Source: Chthonomonas calidirosea T49 (lineage in GTDB: Bacteria; Armatimonadota; Chthonomonadetes; Chthonomonadales; Chthonomonadaceae). Taken from it: DNA of 64,000 bases. Position numbers and translations under genes: made by a program. Shown here piece by piece: positions 26,963-34,855 of the stretch (the first letter of the stretch is position 1; each line of letters starts with the position of its first letter). The stretch lies in contig NC_021487.1 of the NCBI RefSeq assembly GCF_000427095.1, positions 1,866,674-1,930,673 of the forward strand, written 5' to 3'. Below the pieces are notes generated by a model. It ran no database searches, was not told the DNA's origin, and worked only from the letters and a program-made list of their open reading frames with translations.

Positions 26963-28009
26963 CTATTTTACCGGCCAAGGGGAAGGTAGAGATAGCGTCC
27001 AATAGGTGGCGGGATAGGGACTTGTAGCAAGCAAAGCGTTTCTTTTTAAGACATGGGGGCCGGACGCTATCTCGTTTGCGGTCAGCCCATAAAACTGGTT
27101 TTCAAGAATCTGTACCGGATCGGCTGAAGCATTGCGTATGGCTATCGGAGGATGTGCCGTTTGATCGTTAAGAATAGTGTTGTCCTGCACTATAAGAGAG
27201 GATGGATTTTTGAGATGGCCTTCCTCGCCAAAAGCGACGATGATGCCGGTCTCCGCTTTCGGCCCTTTCTCGATCAGATTGTTCTGAAGGCGTGCGATGC
27301 CGCCGTTGGGCAGGTCAACGCTGAAACTGGCTGTGCCATCAGGGCCATCGGCGATGACGGAGTCGGTGATGACGGTGCGCTGGGCACGGCTTTTGATGTT
27401 GTGCCCTACAACGGCCGCATAGAAATAGCTGTGCTGTACCACCAAACTGTCGGCATTGCCAACGTAGAGATTGTGTGTAAAACCGTCGCCGGCACCGTTA
27501 TGTGCGAACTCACAGTTCCGAATGGTCAGCGTGCCTCCCTGGCCCAGAAGGCCGTCCTGATTATCATGAAAATAGCAGTGTTCGAGAGTTAAATTGCCAC
27601 CCTGCCAACGAATGCCGGCATCGTTACCGCTGGGGCCTTTCGCTCCAGAAAACTCTAGGTTTTCGAGGGTGCAGTCGGTGTTAACGATGAAAATCCCCTT
27701 GTCGTTTGGAATAGGCTTCGTGCAAATAAAGTGCGCCTTCCCGCCAACGCCCACAATCCGAACCTTGGCATCTATGCTGGCGAAATCGTTGATGTAGGTG
27801 CCTGCCACTACATGAAGCGTATCTCCATCGTGTGCGGCCGCAAGCGCCGCCGCCAGCGTTGCAAACTCCTGCCCTGGCCCCACGGTAAGCACCCGACGGT
27901 TCGATAGGGATGGCATTGGCAAAAAAAGCGTTTCCTTGTTGCGGCCACCTATCCAACCGGTTACGAGGAGCGCAATTCCTATAAAACGCCAAAAGGTTGT
28001 TCCGAACAT
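26963..28009 (-). CDS. Secreted right-handed parallel beta-helix protein
   Basis: A 348-aa protein with a signal peptide (residues 7-22). The mature part begins 'VGPGQEFATLAAALAAAHDGDTLHVVAGTY', the standard entry of pectate-lyase-like beta helices, followed by rungs such as 'CTLENLEFSGAKG', 'LTLEHCYFHDNQDG', 'LTIRNCEFAHNG' and 'LVVQHSYFYAA'. No catalytic set of a known polysaccharide lyase is evident. It could be a carbohydrate-processing or binding protein. It ends 19 bases downstream of the HEAT-like gene's stop (28029), which is upstream on the same strand, so they may share a transcript. Confidence 0.82.
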   Translation of the reverse strand: MFGTTFWRFIGIALLVTGWIGGRNKETLFLPMPSLSNRRVLTVGPGQEFATLAAALAAAHDGDTLHVVAGTYINDFASIDAKVRIVGVGGKAHFICTKPIPNDKGIFIVNTDCTLENLEFSGAKGPSGNDAGIRWQGGNLTLEHCYFHDNQDGLLGQGGTLTIRNCEFAHNGAGDGFTHNLYVGNADSLVVQHSYFYAAVVGHNIKSRAQRTVITDSVIADGPDGTASFSVDLPNGGIARLQNNLIEKGPKAETGIIVAFGEEGHLKNPSSLIVQDNTILNDQTAHPPIAIRNASADPVQILENQFYGLTANEIASGPHVLKRNALLATSPYPATYWTLSLPSPWPVK

Positions 28010-28028
28010 CTAATGTCTCCAAGATAGG

Positions 28029-29249
28029 CTAAAAAGCTTGCGGTGGCCCATCCGCTTGGAACAGTTTGGCCTCGGTCTCTGGCGACAAAGCGGGAGGCGC
28101 CGCACGATCTAACTCCACACGTGCCTGCAGATATGTCAGACACTCTTGAGCCGATGTAGCCACCGCTTGCGGTAGTGAAGGCAATTGAACCAGCTCTTTT
28201 AAAAAGGGGATGGCACGCGGATCGCCGCGCCGTTTTATGTCCTCAATGATCGCCAAAGCAATATCGGCTTCGCATTGCGCGCCAGATTGACCAGCGCGGA
28301 GCAGCTCTTCGGGCATCCCCTGACACGCGGTCATGGCCGGCCGCAGAAGCTGTTCCGGCCTAGCCGGCTCGGCCTGCGAGGCGCGTAGCAGAACCCTTGT
28401 CTCTTGCTCACGCCGCAGACGCTCCTCGATGCAGAGCTGCGCCTTAACCGCCGCCTGACGAACGTGAGGCAGATGACCGTACTTCCCCTTCCCACGCGCA
28501 ATGACCTTTACATAAGAGAGCACGCTTCGGTTGCCTACTTTTGCAAAAGCCTCTAGGATACGTTGCACAAGCAGCTCGTTGGGGGCATTCAAAAGGTAAG
28601 AGAGCAGCTGCAATGTAGATGGTCTGAGCATGCCGTAGTGTGCTGGGGTTAGGAGGGGAAGCAGATGGCAGAGAGCGGTACGCGCCTGTAAACGTACGAA
28701 CCGCATGTCGTGCACCGCCGCAACCGTGAGCAGGTCGAGCGTCTCCACGGCCTGAAGGGTCTGCAGAGCGCGTACGGCTTCTCCTCTGATCTGGGCGGCA
28801 TGCGATCGTGCGGCATCCCTTACAAACAGATGTACGATGGGATAGACCGTAATGGCCAACGCGATGAGACCAAGCGGATGAACTGCTATCAGCCCGATAA
28901 AGAAGCTGATAAGAGCCGAGCGTTTCACAATGCTCCAGAGCGATGGGTTATATCGCTTGTTGACAACATCGGCGAGCGTTTGTATCGCGATGGAGCGCTG
29001 ATGAGGCGACTGAGAGAGATTCGGTAGACACCAAGCCGCTAAGCGCGATTCGCGCCAATGGTATTGATGAGGAGACACAAGGGCCTGCTGGAGCTCTGTA
29101 AAAGCCGTCGCCGACGGCGTCGCGTTCGTGACGAGCTGCTCGGCTATCGCACGAATGCGGCTTCGTTGCGAAACCTGGTCGAGTAACGAGAAGGCATGAC
29201 GTATCTCTTCGTTACTTAGAGGAGGCGGTTGCAAGGGCGTCTTTATCAT
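28029..29249 (-). CDS. HEAT-like repeat protein with a central membrane hairpin
   Basis: A 406-aa protein from ATG 29249; a GTG at 29285 would add 12 residues and overlap a preceding frame. Two adjacent hydrophobic segments near residues 105-140 (SALISFFIGLIAVHPLGLIALAITVYPIVHLF) form a membrane hairpin. The rest is made of paired helices typical of HEAT/Armadillo-like repeats ('RGEAVRALQTLQAVETLDLL', 'MRFVRLQARTALCHLLPLL', 'DPRAIPFLKELVQLPS'). Such proteins scaffold complexes at the membrane; no specific role can be given. Probably co-transcribed with the beta-helix gene downstream. Confidence 0.65.
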   Translation of the reverse strand: MIKTPLQPPPLSNEEIRHAFSLLDQVSQRSRIRAIAEQLVTNATPSATAFTELQQALVSPHQYHWRESRLAAWCLPNLSQSPHQRSIAIQTLADVVNKRYNPSLWSIVKRSALISFFIGLIAVHPLGLIALAITVYPIVHLFVRDAARSHAAQIRGEAVRALQTLQAVETLDLLTVAAVHDMRFVRLQARTALCHLLPLLTPAHYGMLRPSTLQLLSYLLNAPNELLVQRILEAFAKVGNRSVLSYVKVIARGKGKYGHLPHVRQAAVKAQLCIEERLRREQETRVLLRASQAEPARPEQLLRPAMTACQGMPEELLRAGQSGAQCEADIALAIIEDIKRRGDPRAIPFLKELVQLPSLPQAVATSAQECLTYLQARVELDRAAPPALSPETEAKLFQADGPPQAF

Positions 29250-29278
29250 AGCCTTCAATAAGCCTTTCTCTAGTGATA

Positions 29279-29521
29279 TTACCACCGTTTGCCATCAAAA
29301 TCGTTGTTGTGCACCCCCAACGATAATGGAGAAATAGAGCCTCGTGTTCCATCTCTGAATTTCTGCAGCGCTGCTAGGCTCTCCAATAGGGTGCTTTCCG
29401 CTTTTTGTCCCTCATGCGCATTTCTATCTAGCAAGCCGATAGCTTCGCGAAGAATGCGGAGGCCCCGAGGTAAAGCTCTGCTGAACGCCGCTCGTCGAAA
29501 CAACCCTTCTGAGGCTGGCAC
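29279..29521 (-). CDS. Uncertain small protein, 80 aa
   Basis: A frame beginning at ATG 29521 and ending just before the HEAT-like gene, in step with the same strand. It contains 'GLRILREAIGLLDRNAHEGQKAESTLLESLAALQKF', which could be a helical segment, but no ribosome-binding site is clear and no family is recognised. It could be a remnant, as the adjacent region 29665-30572 is degraded. Confidence 0.3.
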   Translation of the reverse strand: MPASEGLFRRAAFSRALPRGLRILREAIGLLDRNAHEGQKAESTLLESLAALQKFRDGTRGSISPLSLGVHNNDFDGKRW

Positions 29522-29664
29522 ATGGATACGGCAATGGGCAGTTCATGGACAATTGGTCAGATCCTGACAAAAAGAGGCGGAGACAAGCAGTGTAGGTCCT
29601 TGAAAAGGTGCGGGCTGTGAATACATGAACAAGATGCTTTTGGATGCGATGTTATCTGTTTTGA

Positions 29665-30293
29665 GCTTGCCTGTCTCGGCATGAGAGCTGGAACGAGATT
29701 TATGGGCGTGTTAAAACTCTCACGCTAGCCTTTGCCAATAGACGCGAAAGCCTGGTCTACGATATCGCCGACGCGATCTACCACAAGCAGGCCCATCCCG
29801 ACCGTGCCCAGAAGGTTCCTATGGAGGAGCACGCTCCTACGCCGGCATCCTTTTCACCCCCGATAACAGCCCGCAGCAAAACATGGCACAACCGACGCAT
29901 GGCACCGCGAGCGGGCTCCAGGCTCCCGCAGAGCTCACAACGCCGCAAGAAGACAACAAGCAAGTGGCCTTGGCCGTCGTCCATCAGAAAGTCGCGAACG
30001 AGTTACTACCCGTCCAGCCCAGCTTTAACGCTTCAAAGGCCTATACAGAAAGCACAACTGCGAACACCGCGATTCCCAACAACGTTTCCGAGAGCCGCAA
30101 GGCGGAAGCGTCGCAAGCCGGGCCCTCTCGTGAGAAGCTTGGCGAATATGCAGCGGCCATTCTAGAGTGTGCCACCCTTGAAGAACAGCACCAGTCCATC
30201 AAAGAGATTTTAGGTAGCTCCGTACAACGCTACCAGAATCAGATCCAGCAGCTAGAACAACGTCGTCAGCAGCTGTACCAACAGATCCAATAG
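29665..30293 (+). pseudogene. Unidentified gene remnant with a frameshift, coiled-coil C-terminus
   Basis: One frame is open from 29665 ('LSRHESWNEIYGRV', 'TLTLAFANRRESLVYDIADA') with no start codon. Around 29812-29830 sense switches by one base into a second frame that reads 'ARSYAGILFTPDNSPQQN' and continues through ATG 29883 to TAG 30291-30293. The last 45 residues are a Gln/Glu-rich coiled coil ('YQNQIQQLEQRRQQLYQQI'). Both the missing 5' end and the shift suggest decay. The 136-codon stretch from ATG 29883 could still be translated. Function unknown. Confidence 0.45.
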
Positions 30294-30572
30294 CCTCAAT
30301 GGAATCTCTCGGAAGAGAGTCAAGTAAAGATATCGATCACCTATCTTGACTATCATTCGGCCATCAAAGCCTTTGACGGCTATCTCCATCGCTCTCTCAT
30401 GCCGCGCATTCGGATGCGACTTGCCGGCGGCTGGATCTGCTACGTTTGGAGCATCGTGTGGTGCAGGCCCATTGCGCTGCTGGAGGACAAACCAGGGCTA
30501 AACATGCTCTCTGAAGCAGCCCAAAAAGAGTTGCCCCGAGGAGAGCTTGACGGGCAGAAGACAACGCCGTAG
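30294..30572 (+). pseudogene. Unidentified remnant without a start codon
   Basis: Directly after the TAG at 30291-30293 and in the same frame, 92 codons are open to TAG 30570-30572. The segment reads 'ITYLDYHSAIKAFDGYLHRSLMPRIRM' and 'WICYVWSIVWCRPIALLEDKPGLN'. No ATG, GTG or TTG is found near its beginning. It could be the readthrough extension of the preceding frame or a separate truncated gene. Confidence 0.3.
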
Positions 30573-30622
30573 GGTTTTCGTGGTATATTATTCTGCGCCA
30601 AAGCCCTGTTTTGGAGAGATGA

Positions 30623-30850
30623 ATGCGTCGTTACCTAAACACCTTCAATGTGGTTGGGGTCCTACTGGTCATACTGAGCCTTTTTGGTTTTGCAACCGGC
30701 GGCCGTGCTCTCACGGAGCCGGGGTCGAAAACCGAGGCGATTTCGTCTTTGGTCTATCTCGGCACCGGGGTGCTCATGCTGATTAACGGTTTCGTCTCTG
30801 TGAAAATGCACCCAGCCGATCCTTCCTTAGAAAGCACAAAGAAGAGGTGA
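30623..30850 (+). CDS. Small membrane protein, 75 aa
   Basis: ATG 30623 has GGAGAG 5-10 bases upstream. Two predicted membrane segments occur: residues 8-26 (FNVVGVLLVILSLFGFATG) and 43-60 (SLVYLGTGVLMLINGFVSV), separated by a short polar loop, with a charged C-terminal tail. No family is recognised. It runs directly into the next gene on the same strand, so they are likely co-translated. Confidence 0.65.
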   Translation: MRRYLNTFNVVGVLLVILSLFGFATGGRALTEPGSKTEAISSLVYLGTGVLMLINGFVSVKMHPADPSLESTKKR

Positions 30851-30852
30851 AA

Positions 30853-31218
30853 ATGACAACTGAGGCTACTGTTTCAGGAGGACAGGTAGAGATGCCTAAG
30901 CCCGATGAACCTGTACAAGAGGTGCGTTGCTACAAGACAGGAAAACCTTTACCTAAAGTTCCCCAATGGTTGGCCACCGTTAAGGTAAAGTTCGTCAGCG
31001 ACGAAGCTCGCCAAAAAGAGCCGCCTGCACCCAGCATATTGGATAGCCCAGCTCCTCTGCTCGCTCGTTTACCTTTGGTACATGACGATGACGACGCCGA
31101 CCTTAGCGCCGCCGCTACTCTCGTTGAGGACGAAGAGATAGAGGACATCGCCCCGGAGGAGCTTGATGTTGAAGAGGAGATAGAGGTAGAAGGTGAGCTC
31201 GAGGAGGATTCCGCCTAG
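30853..31218 (+). CDS. Acidic hypothetical protein, 121 aa
   Basis: ATG 30853 has AGAGGTGA 4-11 bases upstream, better than GTG 30847. The N-terminal half contains '[33 protein letters not shown]', a short folded-looking stretch; the last 50 residues are strongly acidic ([32 protein letters not shown]). The Cys-x3-Gly-Lys-Pro pattern could be a small metal or nucleic-acid contact, but this is a guess. Its stop codon is interlocked with that of the convergent histidine kinase: both TAGs share the CTAG at 31215-31218. Confidence 0.6.
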   Translation: MTTEATVSGGQVEMPKPDEPVQEVRCYKTGKPLPKVPQWLATVKVKFVSDEARQKEPPAPSILDSPAPLLARLPLVHDDDDADLSAAATLVEDEEIEDIAPEELDVEEEIEVEGELEEDSA

Positions 31219-32270
31219 CTCTTCTCCGCTGTCGTCAGCAGGGGCAGCCGAAACGAAAAGGTGCTGCCCCTTCCATATTCGCTTTGAACTCCCACTTGGC
31301 CGCCGTGCGCCTCGATGATGTGCTTCACAATGGAAAGCCCTAACCCAGTTCCTCCGGTGCGCCTTGAGCGCGCCTTATCGGCCCGATAAAAACGTTCCCA
31401 AATGCGCGGTAGGTCTTGGCTTAAAATGCCGATTCCGGTGTCGCGAACCTCCACCGCGATCTCCATCTCCGTCTTTCTGGCGCACACCTCCACCTGGCCT
31501 CCTTCCCGGTTGTACTTAATGGCGTTGTCAATCAGGTTCACAAGCACCTGCTCCATCTGGTCGCGATCGGCGGAAATCGGTAAAGACGTCTCCAGAAGGC
31601 ATTGTAAGCTGACCCCGTGTCGCTCGGCCTGTTTTTGAAAGCGCTCTACAACGTCTCGAATCATCTCCGCCAGATCGAAGGAGACGCGCTGCACCGGCTG
31701 CGATTCGGCACGCGAGAGCACTAGCAGGTCGGAAAGAATGCGTGTAAGCCGCTCCACCTCGCCGAGAATGATCCCAATAAACCGGTCGGCGACGTCGGGG
31801 TCTTGCAGCGCCCCATCCCGTAGCGTTTCGGCAATGGCGCGAATAGAGGTAAGGGGAGTATGCAGTTCGTGTGAAACGTTGGCCACAAAGTCGCGCCGTA
31901 CGGTTTCCAGATGACGCAGGGTGGTGACATCTTCCAGAAGTATCAGAAAGAACAGGGTTTTCGTCTCATCATTCGGTGTGGGAGAGTGGTAGAGAGGGAT
32001 CACGCGGACTTTGAGAATACGGCCGGTGGCCTCTCGGTAACGTATCTCCCCCTCTTGAGGTTCCAAGCGGTTTCGGGCGAGTTGCAGCAGTTCAAGCATG
32101 TCGTAGGAAAGGGTGGCTTCCAACAACGTGCGTCCGACCAAACCTGCATCGGGCGCGCCTAACATCTTTCTCGCCGCAGCATTGTCCCGTCGAATTCGGC
32201 GCTTCTCGTCTACCAGAAGCACCCCTATTTCTAGCTCTTGGAGAAGCGGCTCCAGCAAAAAGGCATCCAT
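31215..32270 (-). CDS. PhoR-like sensor histidine kinase
   Basis: 351 aa from ATG 32270, one base after the response-regulator stop. A PAS domain covers about residues 5-118, with '[17 protein letters not shown]' as its first strand. The dimerisation domain has the phospho-accepting His134 in '[23 protein letters not shown]'. The ATP-binding domain shows the N box '[10 protein letters not shown]', G1 'VRDTGIGI', F box 'IWERFYR' and G2 '[14 protein letters not shown]'. No membrane segment is present, so it senses a cytoplasmic signal, unlike the membrane PhoR of Escherichia coli. It is co-translated with the OmpR-type regulator. Confidence 0.92.
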   Translation of the reverse strand: MDAFLLEPLLQELEIGVLLVDEKRRIRRDNAAARKMLGAPDAGLVGRTLLEATLSYDMLELLQLARNRLEPQEGEIRYREATGRILKVRVIPLYHSPTPNDETKTLFFLILLEDVTTLRHLETVRRDFVANVSHELHTPLTSIRAIAETLRDGALQDPDVADRFIGIILGEVERLTRILSDLLVLSRAESQPVQRVSFDLAEMIRDVVERFQKQAERHGVSLQCLLETSLPISADRDQMEQVLVNLIDNAIKYNREGGQVEVCARKTEMEIAVEVRDTGIGILSQDLPRIWERFYRADKARSRRTGGTGLGLSIVKHIIEAHGGQVGVQSEYGRGSTFSFRLPLLTTAEKS

Positions 32271-32271
32271 G

Positions 32272-32958
32272 CTATTCGGCGAACTTGTAGCCCACACCCC
32301 TCACCGTAATAAGTCGGCGCGGATTGGAGGGGTCTTCTTCTATCTTCTCCCGTAGCCAGCGGATATGCACATCCACCGTGCGTTCATCCACAAAAGCCTC
32401 CGTGCCCCAGACGCGATCGAGAAGCATTTGGCGTGTAAATACACGGCCGGGATGGGTAGCAAGAAAACGCAGGAGGTCGAACTCTTTTGGAGCGAGGTTT
32501 AAGGGCCTCTCACCCAATCGAGCTTCATGCCGACCAACATCTATAAAGAGGTTCCCTATCTTAATGGTCTCATCTTTGTCGTGCGAGGGCGCGGTACGCC
32601 GCAGCACGCTTCGCACGCGCGCAATAAGCTCACGCATGTTGAACGGCTTGGTAACATAATCGTCGGCACCGAGTTCAAGCCCTTTCACGCGGTCGTGTTC
32701 CCCCGTGCGAGCCGTTAGCATAATAATGGGGATGTCTCCCTGGCGACGCAACAGGCGACACACGTCGAAGCCACTAATGGAGGGCAGCATAATGTCGAGA
32801 ATGACCAGAGAGGGCGGTGTCGTGCGCACAAGTTCAAGACAGGTCTCGGCATCGGCTGCCGTCTGCACAGAGAACCCCTCTTTTTTTAGGTTGTAGGCTA
32901 TTGCCTCCGCGATTGGCTGCTCATCGTCCACCACAAGAATGCGAGCGGCTTCAGACAT
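32272..32958 (-). CDS. OmpR/PhoB-type response regulator
   Basis: 228 aa. The receiver domain has acidic residues Asp11-Asp12, phospho-acceptor Asp55 ('[13 protein letters not shown]') and Lys104 ('[10 protein letters not shown]'); the winged-helix DNA-binding domain runs from about 130 to 226 ('[33 protein letters not shown]', '[16 protein letters not shown]'). It is upstream of and nearly overlapping the PhoR-like kinase, its evident partner. Phosphate control is possible from the PhoB-like sequence but not shown; no pho genes are beside it apart from a secreted phosphoesterase 28 kb away. Confidence 0.93.
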   Translation of the reverse strand: MSEAARILVVDDEQPIAEAIAYNLKKEGFSVQTAADAETCLELVRTTPPSLVILDIMLPSISGFDVCRLLRRQGDIPIIMLTARTGEHDRVKGLELGADDYVTKPFNMRELIARVRSVLRRTAPSHDKDETIKIGNLFIDVGRHEARLGERPLNLAPKEFDLLRFLATHPGRVFTRQMLLDRVWGTEAFVDERTVDVHIRWLREKIEEDPSNPRRLITVRGVGYKFAE

Positions 32959-32973
32959 CTTTTCTCCTCTCGA

Positions 32974-34284
32974 TTAGGTTCCCCCAGAGCTGGTGCTTGA
33001 GGAGGCATTCGGTGGGGGAGAACCGTTGCCAAAATATTGAAAGTTCTGTAGATGCGCCGTGAGGTCTTGCAAGGAAGCGTTGTCTGGGTTCATGCTCATC
33101 GCATCGGTGCGAAGCAGGTTGGCTTGCGCTATCGCTAAAGGGGCGCCTGCTTGCGGCGATGGAACCTGTACAAACACAGTGGCAGAAGCATAGTAAGAGT
33201 TTGCAAACACAAAGCGCGCTGCACGATAGATATTGCGAATGATGGTGGCCTGGGCGGTAGAGCTTGTATCGGTTGCATAGCTTGCCGGTGCTAACAGAAA
33301 AACGGCGACCTCCCCCCTCCCCAGGTTGTTTTCGCCAGTAAGCTGAAAGCCATTGGTCAGACCGGATGGGTCTGGAGAGGGCGCGGACGTTTGTGGCAGG
33401 GTGGTTTGAGGTTCATCGGGCACATGCGCTAGCTGGGTAGGCTGCACCGACAACGGAGCGGTGCCCTTTACCGGTGCCGAAGGCAGACTGGGCGGCAAAG
33501 GCGAGGAGGAGGCTGCGGATGTTCGATCGTTCTTGGCGGCCGACACCGCGCTGCTACTTGTCGGAGGCGCCTGAGAAGCCGCGGGGCTCTGCAGAGAGGA
33601 TGGGGCGGAAATGGGAATATAGGGGCTTGTGGTGTAAGTGGGCGGCAGAGAGGCAACCCCGTTGCCGAACCCACCGCTGGTTTTCGGCGCCGCGTAATAG
33701 GAGGGTGATATAGGAGGAGAAGAGTGCGTTCGCATCGCGATGAGCATGAGGAGCACACCGGCGAGAAACCCTAACGATACCAACCAAAGTCCCAGAAGCC
33801 AACGCTGTGGTGGCAACCCCATGAGGGGCATGGTGCCGGCTCGCAGCTCTGGATCGGAGGGGATGGCGTATGGGAGAGCCTGTTGGCGACGAAGTAACTC
33901 CTGCTCAGCGCGTTGGAGACGCGCCTCATCTACGGCGCTTGGGCGAATCTCCACGGCCATACGGTACCAGCGCACGGCCTCAGCCCAATTTTCCTGATCA
34001 CGATAGATATCTCCAAGCATGGAGTGAGCGGCCTGACAGTCGGGACGGCGACGAATGGCCGCAATGCAGCACTCCACGGCCTCAGCGTACTGCTTGCGCA
34101 AACGATGGAGGTTCGCTCTTACTAAAAGGTGGCGTATCCCTGCTTCGCCCGGAGGAATGGAGGGATCCTCTCCGATGTTCGCTAAAACCCCTCCCTTAGC
34201 GGTATCCGTCGGCTCTTGTTGGGTCGGAATACTTGAGTCGGGCTCTGATGGGGTCTCGGTCTTTCTTTCCTCTGGTGTATCCAT
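32974..34284 (-). CDS. TPR protein with a membrane anchor and Ser/Pro-rich region
   Basis: 436 aa from ATG 34284, with AAGGAG 7-12 bases upstream (a frame to 34353 is less likely). Residues about 45-115 contain two tetratricopeptide repeats ('QYAEAVECCIAAIRRRPDCQAAHSMLGDIY', 'NWAEAVRWYRMAVEIRPSAV'). A single membrane segment lies around 163-183 (WLLGLWLVSLGFLAGVLLMLIAM). A long Ser/Pro/Thr/Ala-rich linker then leads to a folded C-terminal domain ('NNLGRGEVAVFLLAPASYATDTSSTAQATIIRNIYRAAR'), placed outside the membrane. It may be a scaffold or sensor. It lies 16 bases upstream of the response regulator gene and could be in the same transcript. Confidence 0.7.
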   Translation of the reverse strand: MDTPEERKTETPSEPDSSIPTQQEPTDTAKGGVLANIGEDPSIPPGEAGIRHLLVRANLHRLRKQYAEAVECCIAAIRRRPDCQAAHSMLGDIYRDQENWAEAVRWYRMAVEIRPSAVDEARLQRAEQELLRRQQALPYAIPSDPELRAGTMPLMGLPPQRWLLGLWLVSLGFLAGVLLMLIAMRTHSSPPISPSYYAAPKTSGGFGNGVASLPPTYTTSPYIPISAPSSLQSPAASQAPPTSSSAVSAAKNDRTSAASSSPLPPSLPSAPVKGTAPLSVQPTQLAHVPDEPQTTLPQTSAPSPDPSGLTNGFQLTGENNLGRGEVAVFLLAPASYATDTSSTAQATIIRNIYRAARFVFANSYYASATVFVQVPSPQAGAPLAIAQANLLRTDAMSMNPDNASLQDLTAHLQNFQYFGNGSPPPNASSSTSSGGT

Positions 34285-34319
34285 CCGTTCGCTCCTTCGT
34301 GCACCTTGCAAACTCCCCA

Positions 34320-34805
34320 CTACGTGGTATTTACTGTGCCCGGGCGACAACAAATTCCCGTGCTGCCAAACCCTCCATCGCCACGTTGCGTGGCGTCTAG
34401 TGTCGGCGTCTCTTCCAAAACAGCCTTCGTTACAGGAGAGATCACCAGTTGTGCAATACGCTCGCCGCGCCGCACCGTGAAGGGCATTTCTCCCCAGTTG
34501 ATCAGCAACACTTTCAAGACGCCACGAAAGTCCGCATCTATCGTTCCCGGTGCGTTCACCAACCCGATGCCATAGTTGAGTGCCAAACCGCTCCGCGCTC
34601 GCACCTGCCCCTCGAACCCTGAGGGAATGGCTATTCGCAGTCCTGTGGAGATCAGTCTTCTTTCACCAGGTCGGATGATAACCTCCTCATTTTCCGGTAG
34701 AGCCGCATAGAGATCCAGCCCCACCGCTCCCGGCGTAGCGTATTCCGGCAAGGGCAGCCCTTCGGCCTCGGGCTCGCGTTGGATACGTACGATCACAGGC
34801 TGCAC
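34320..34805 (-). CDS. dut: dUTP diphosphatase
   Basis: Hydrolyses dUTP to dUMP and pyrophosphate, keeping uracil out of DNA and making the dTMP precursor. The five trimeric-dUTPase motifs are visible in 161 aa: 'PGAVGLDLYA' (motif 1), 'RSGLALNYGI' (2), 'GLVNAPGTIDADFRG' (3), 'RGERIAQLVI' (4) and 'RGDGGFGSTG' (5) near the end. A short extra tail 'ICCRPGTVNTT' follows motif 5. It is just upstream of the TPR gene on the same strand, so it may lead that unit. Confidence 0.95.
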   Translation of the reverse strand: MQPVIVRIQREPEAEGLPLPEYATPGAVGLDLYAALPENEEVIIRPGERRLISTGLRIAIPSGFEGQVRARSGLALNYGIGLVNAPGTIDADFRGVLKVLLINWGEMPFTVRRGERIAQLVISPVTKAVLEETPTLDATQRGDGGFGSTGICCRPGTVNTT

Positions 34806-34855
34806 CGTTGTCTCCTTTTATTCTCTACGCAGATTCGGACATAACGTCATCGCCG

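Noticed and set aside
29665-30572. Prophage or conjugative origin of the degraded patch
   Set aside because: No phage, integrase, attachment site or transfer gene could be recognised.
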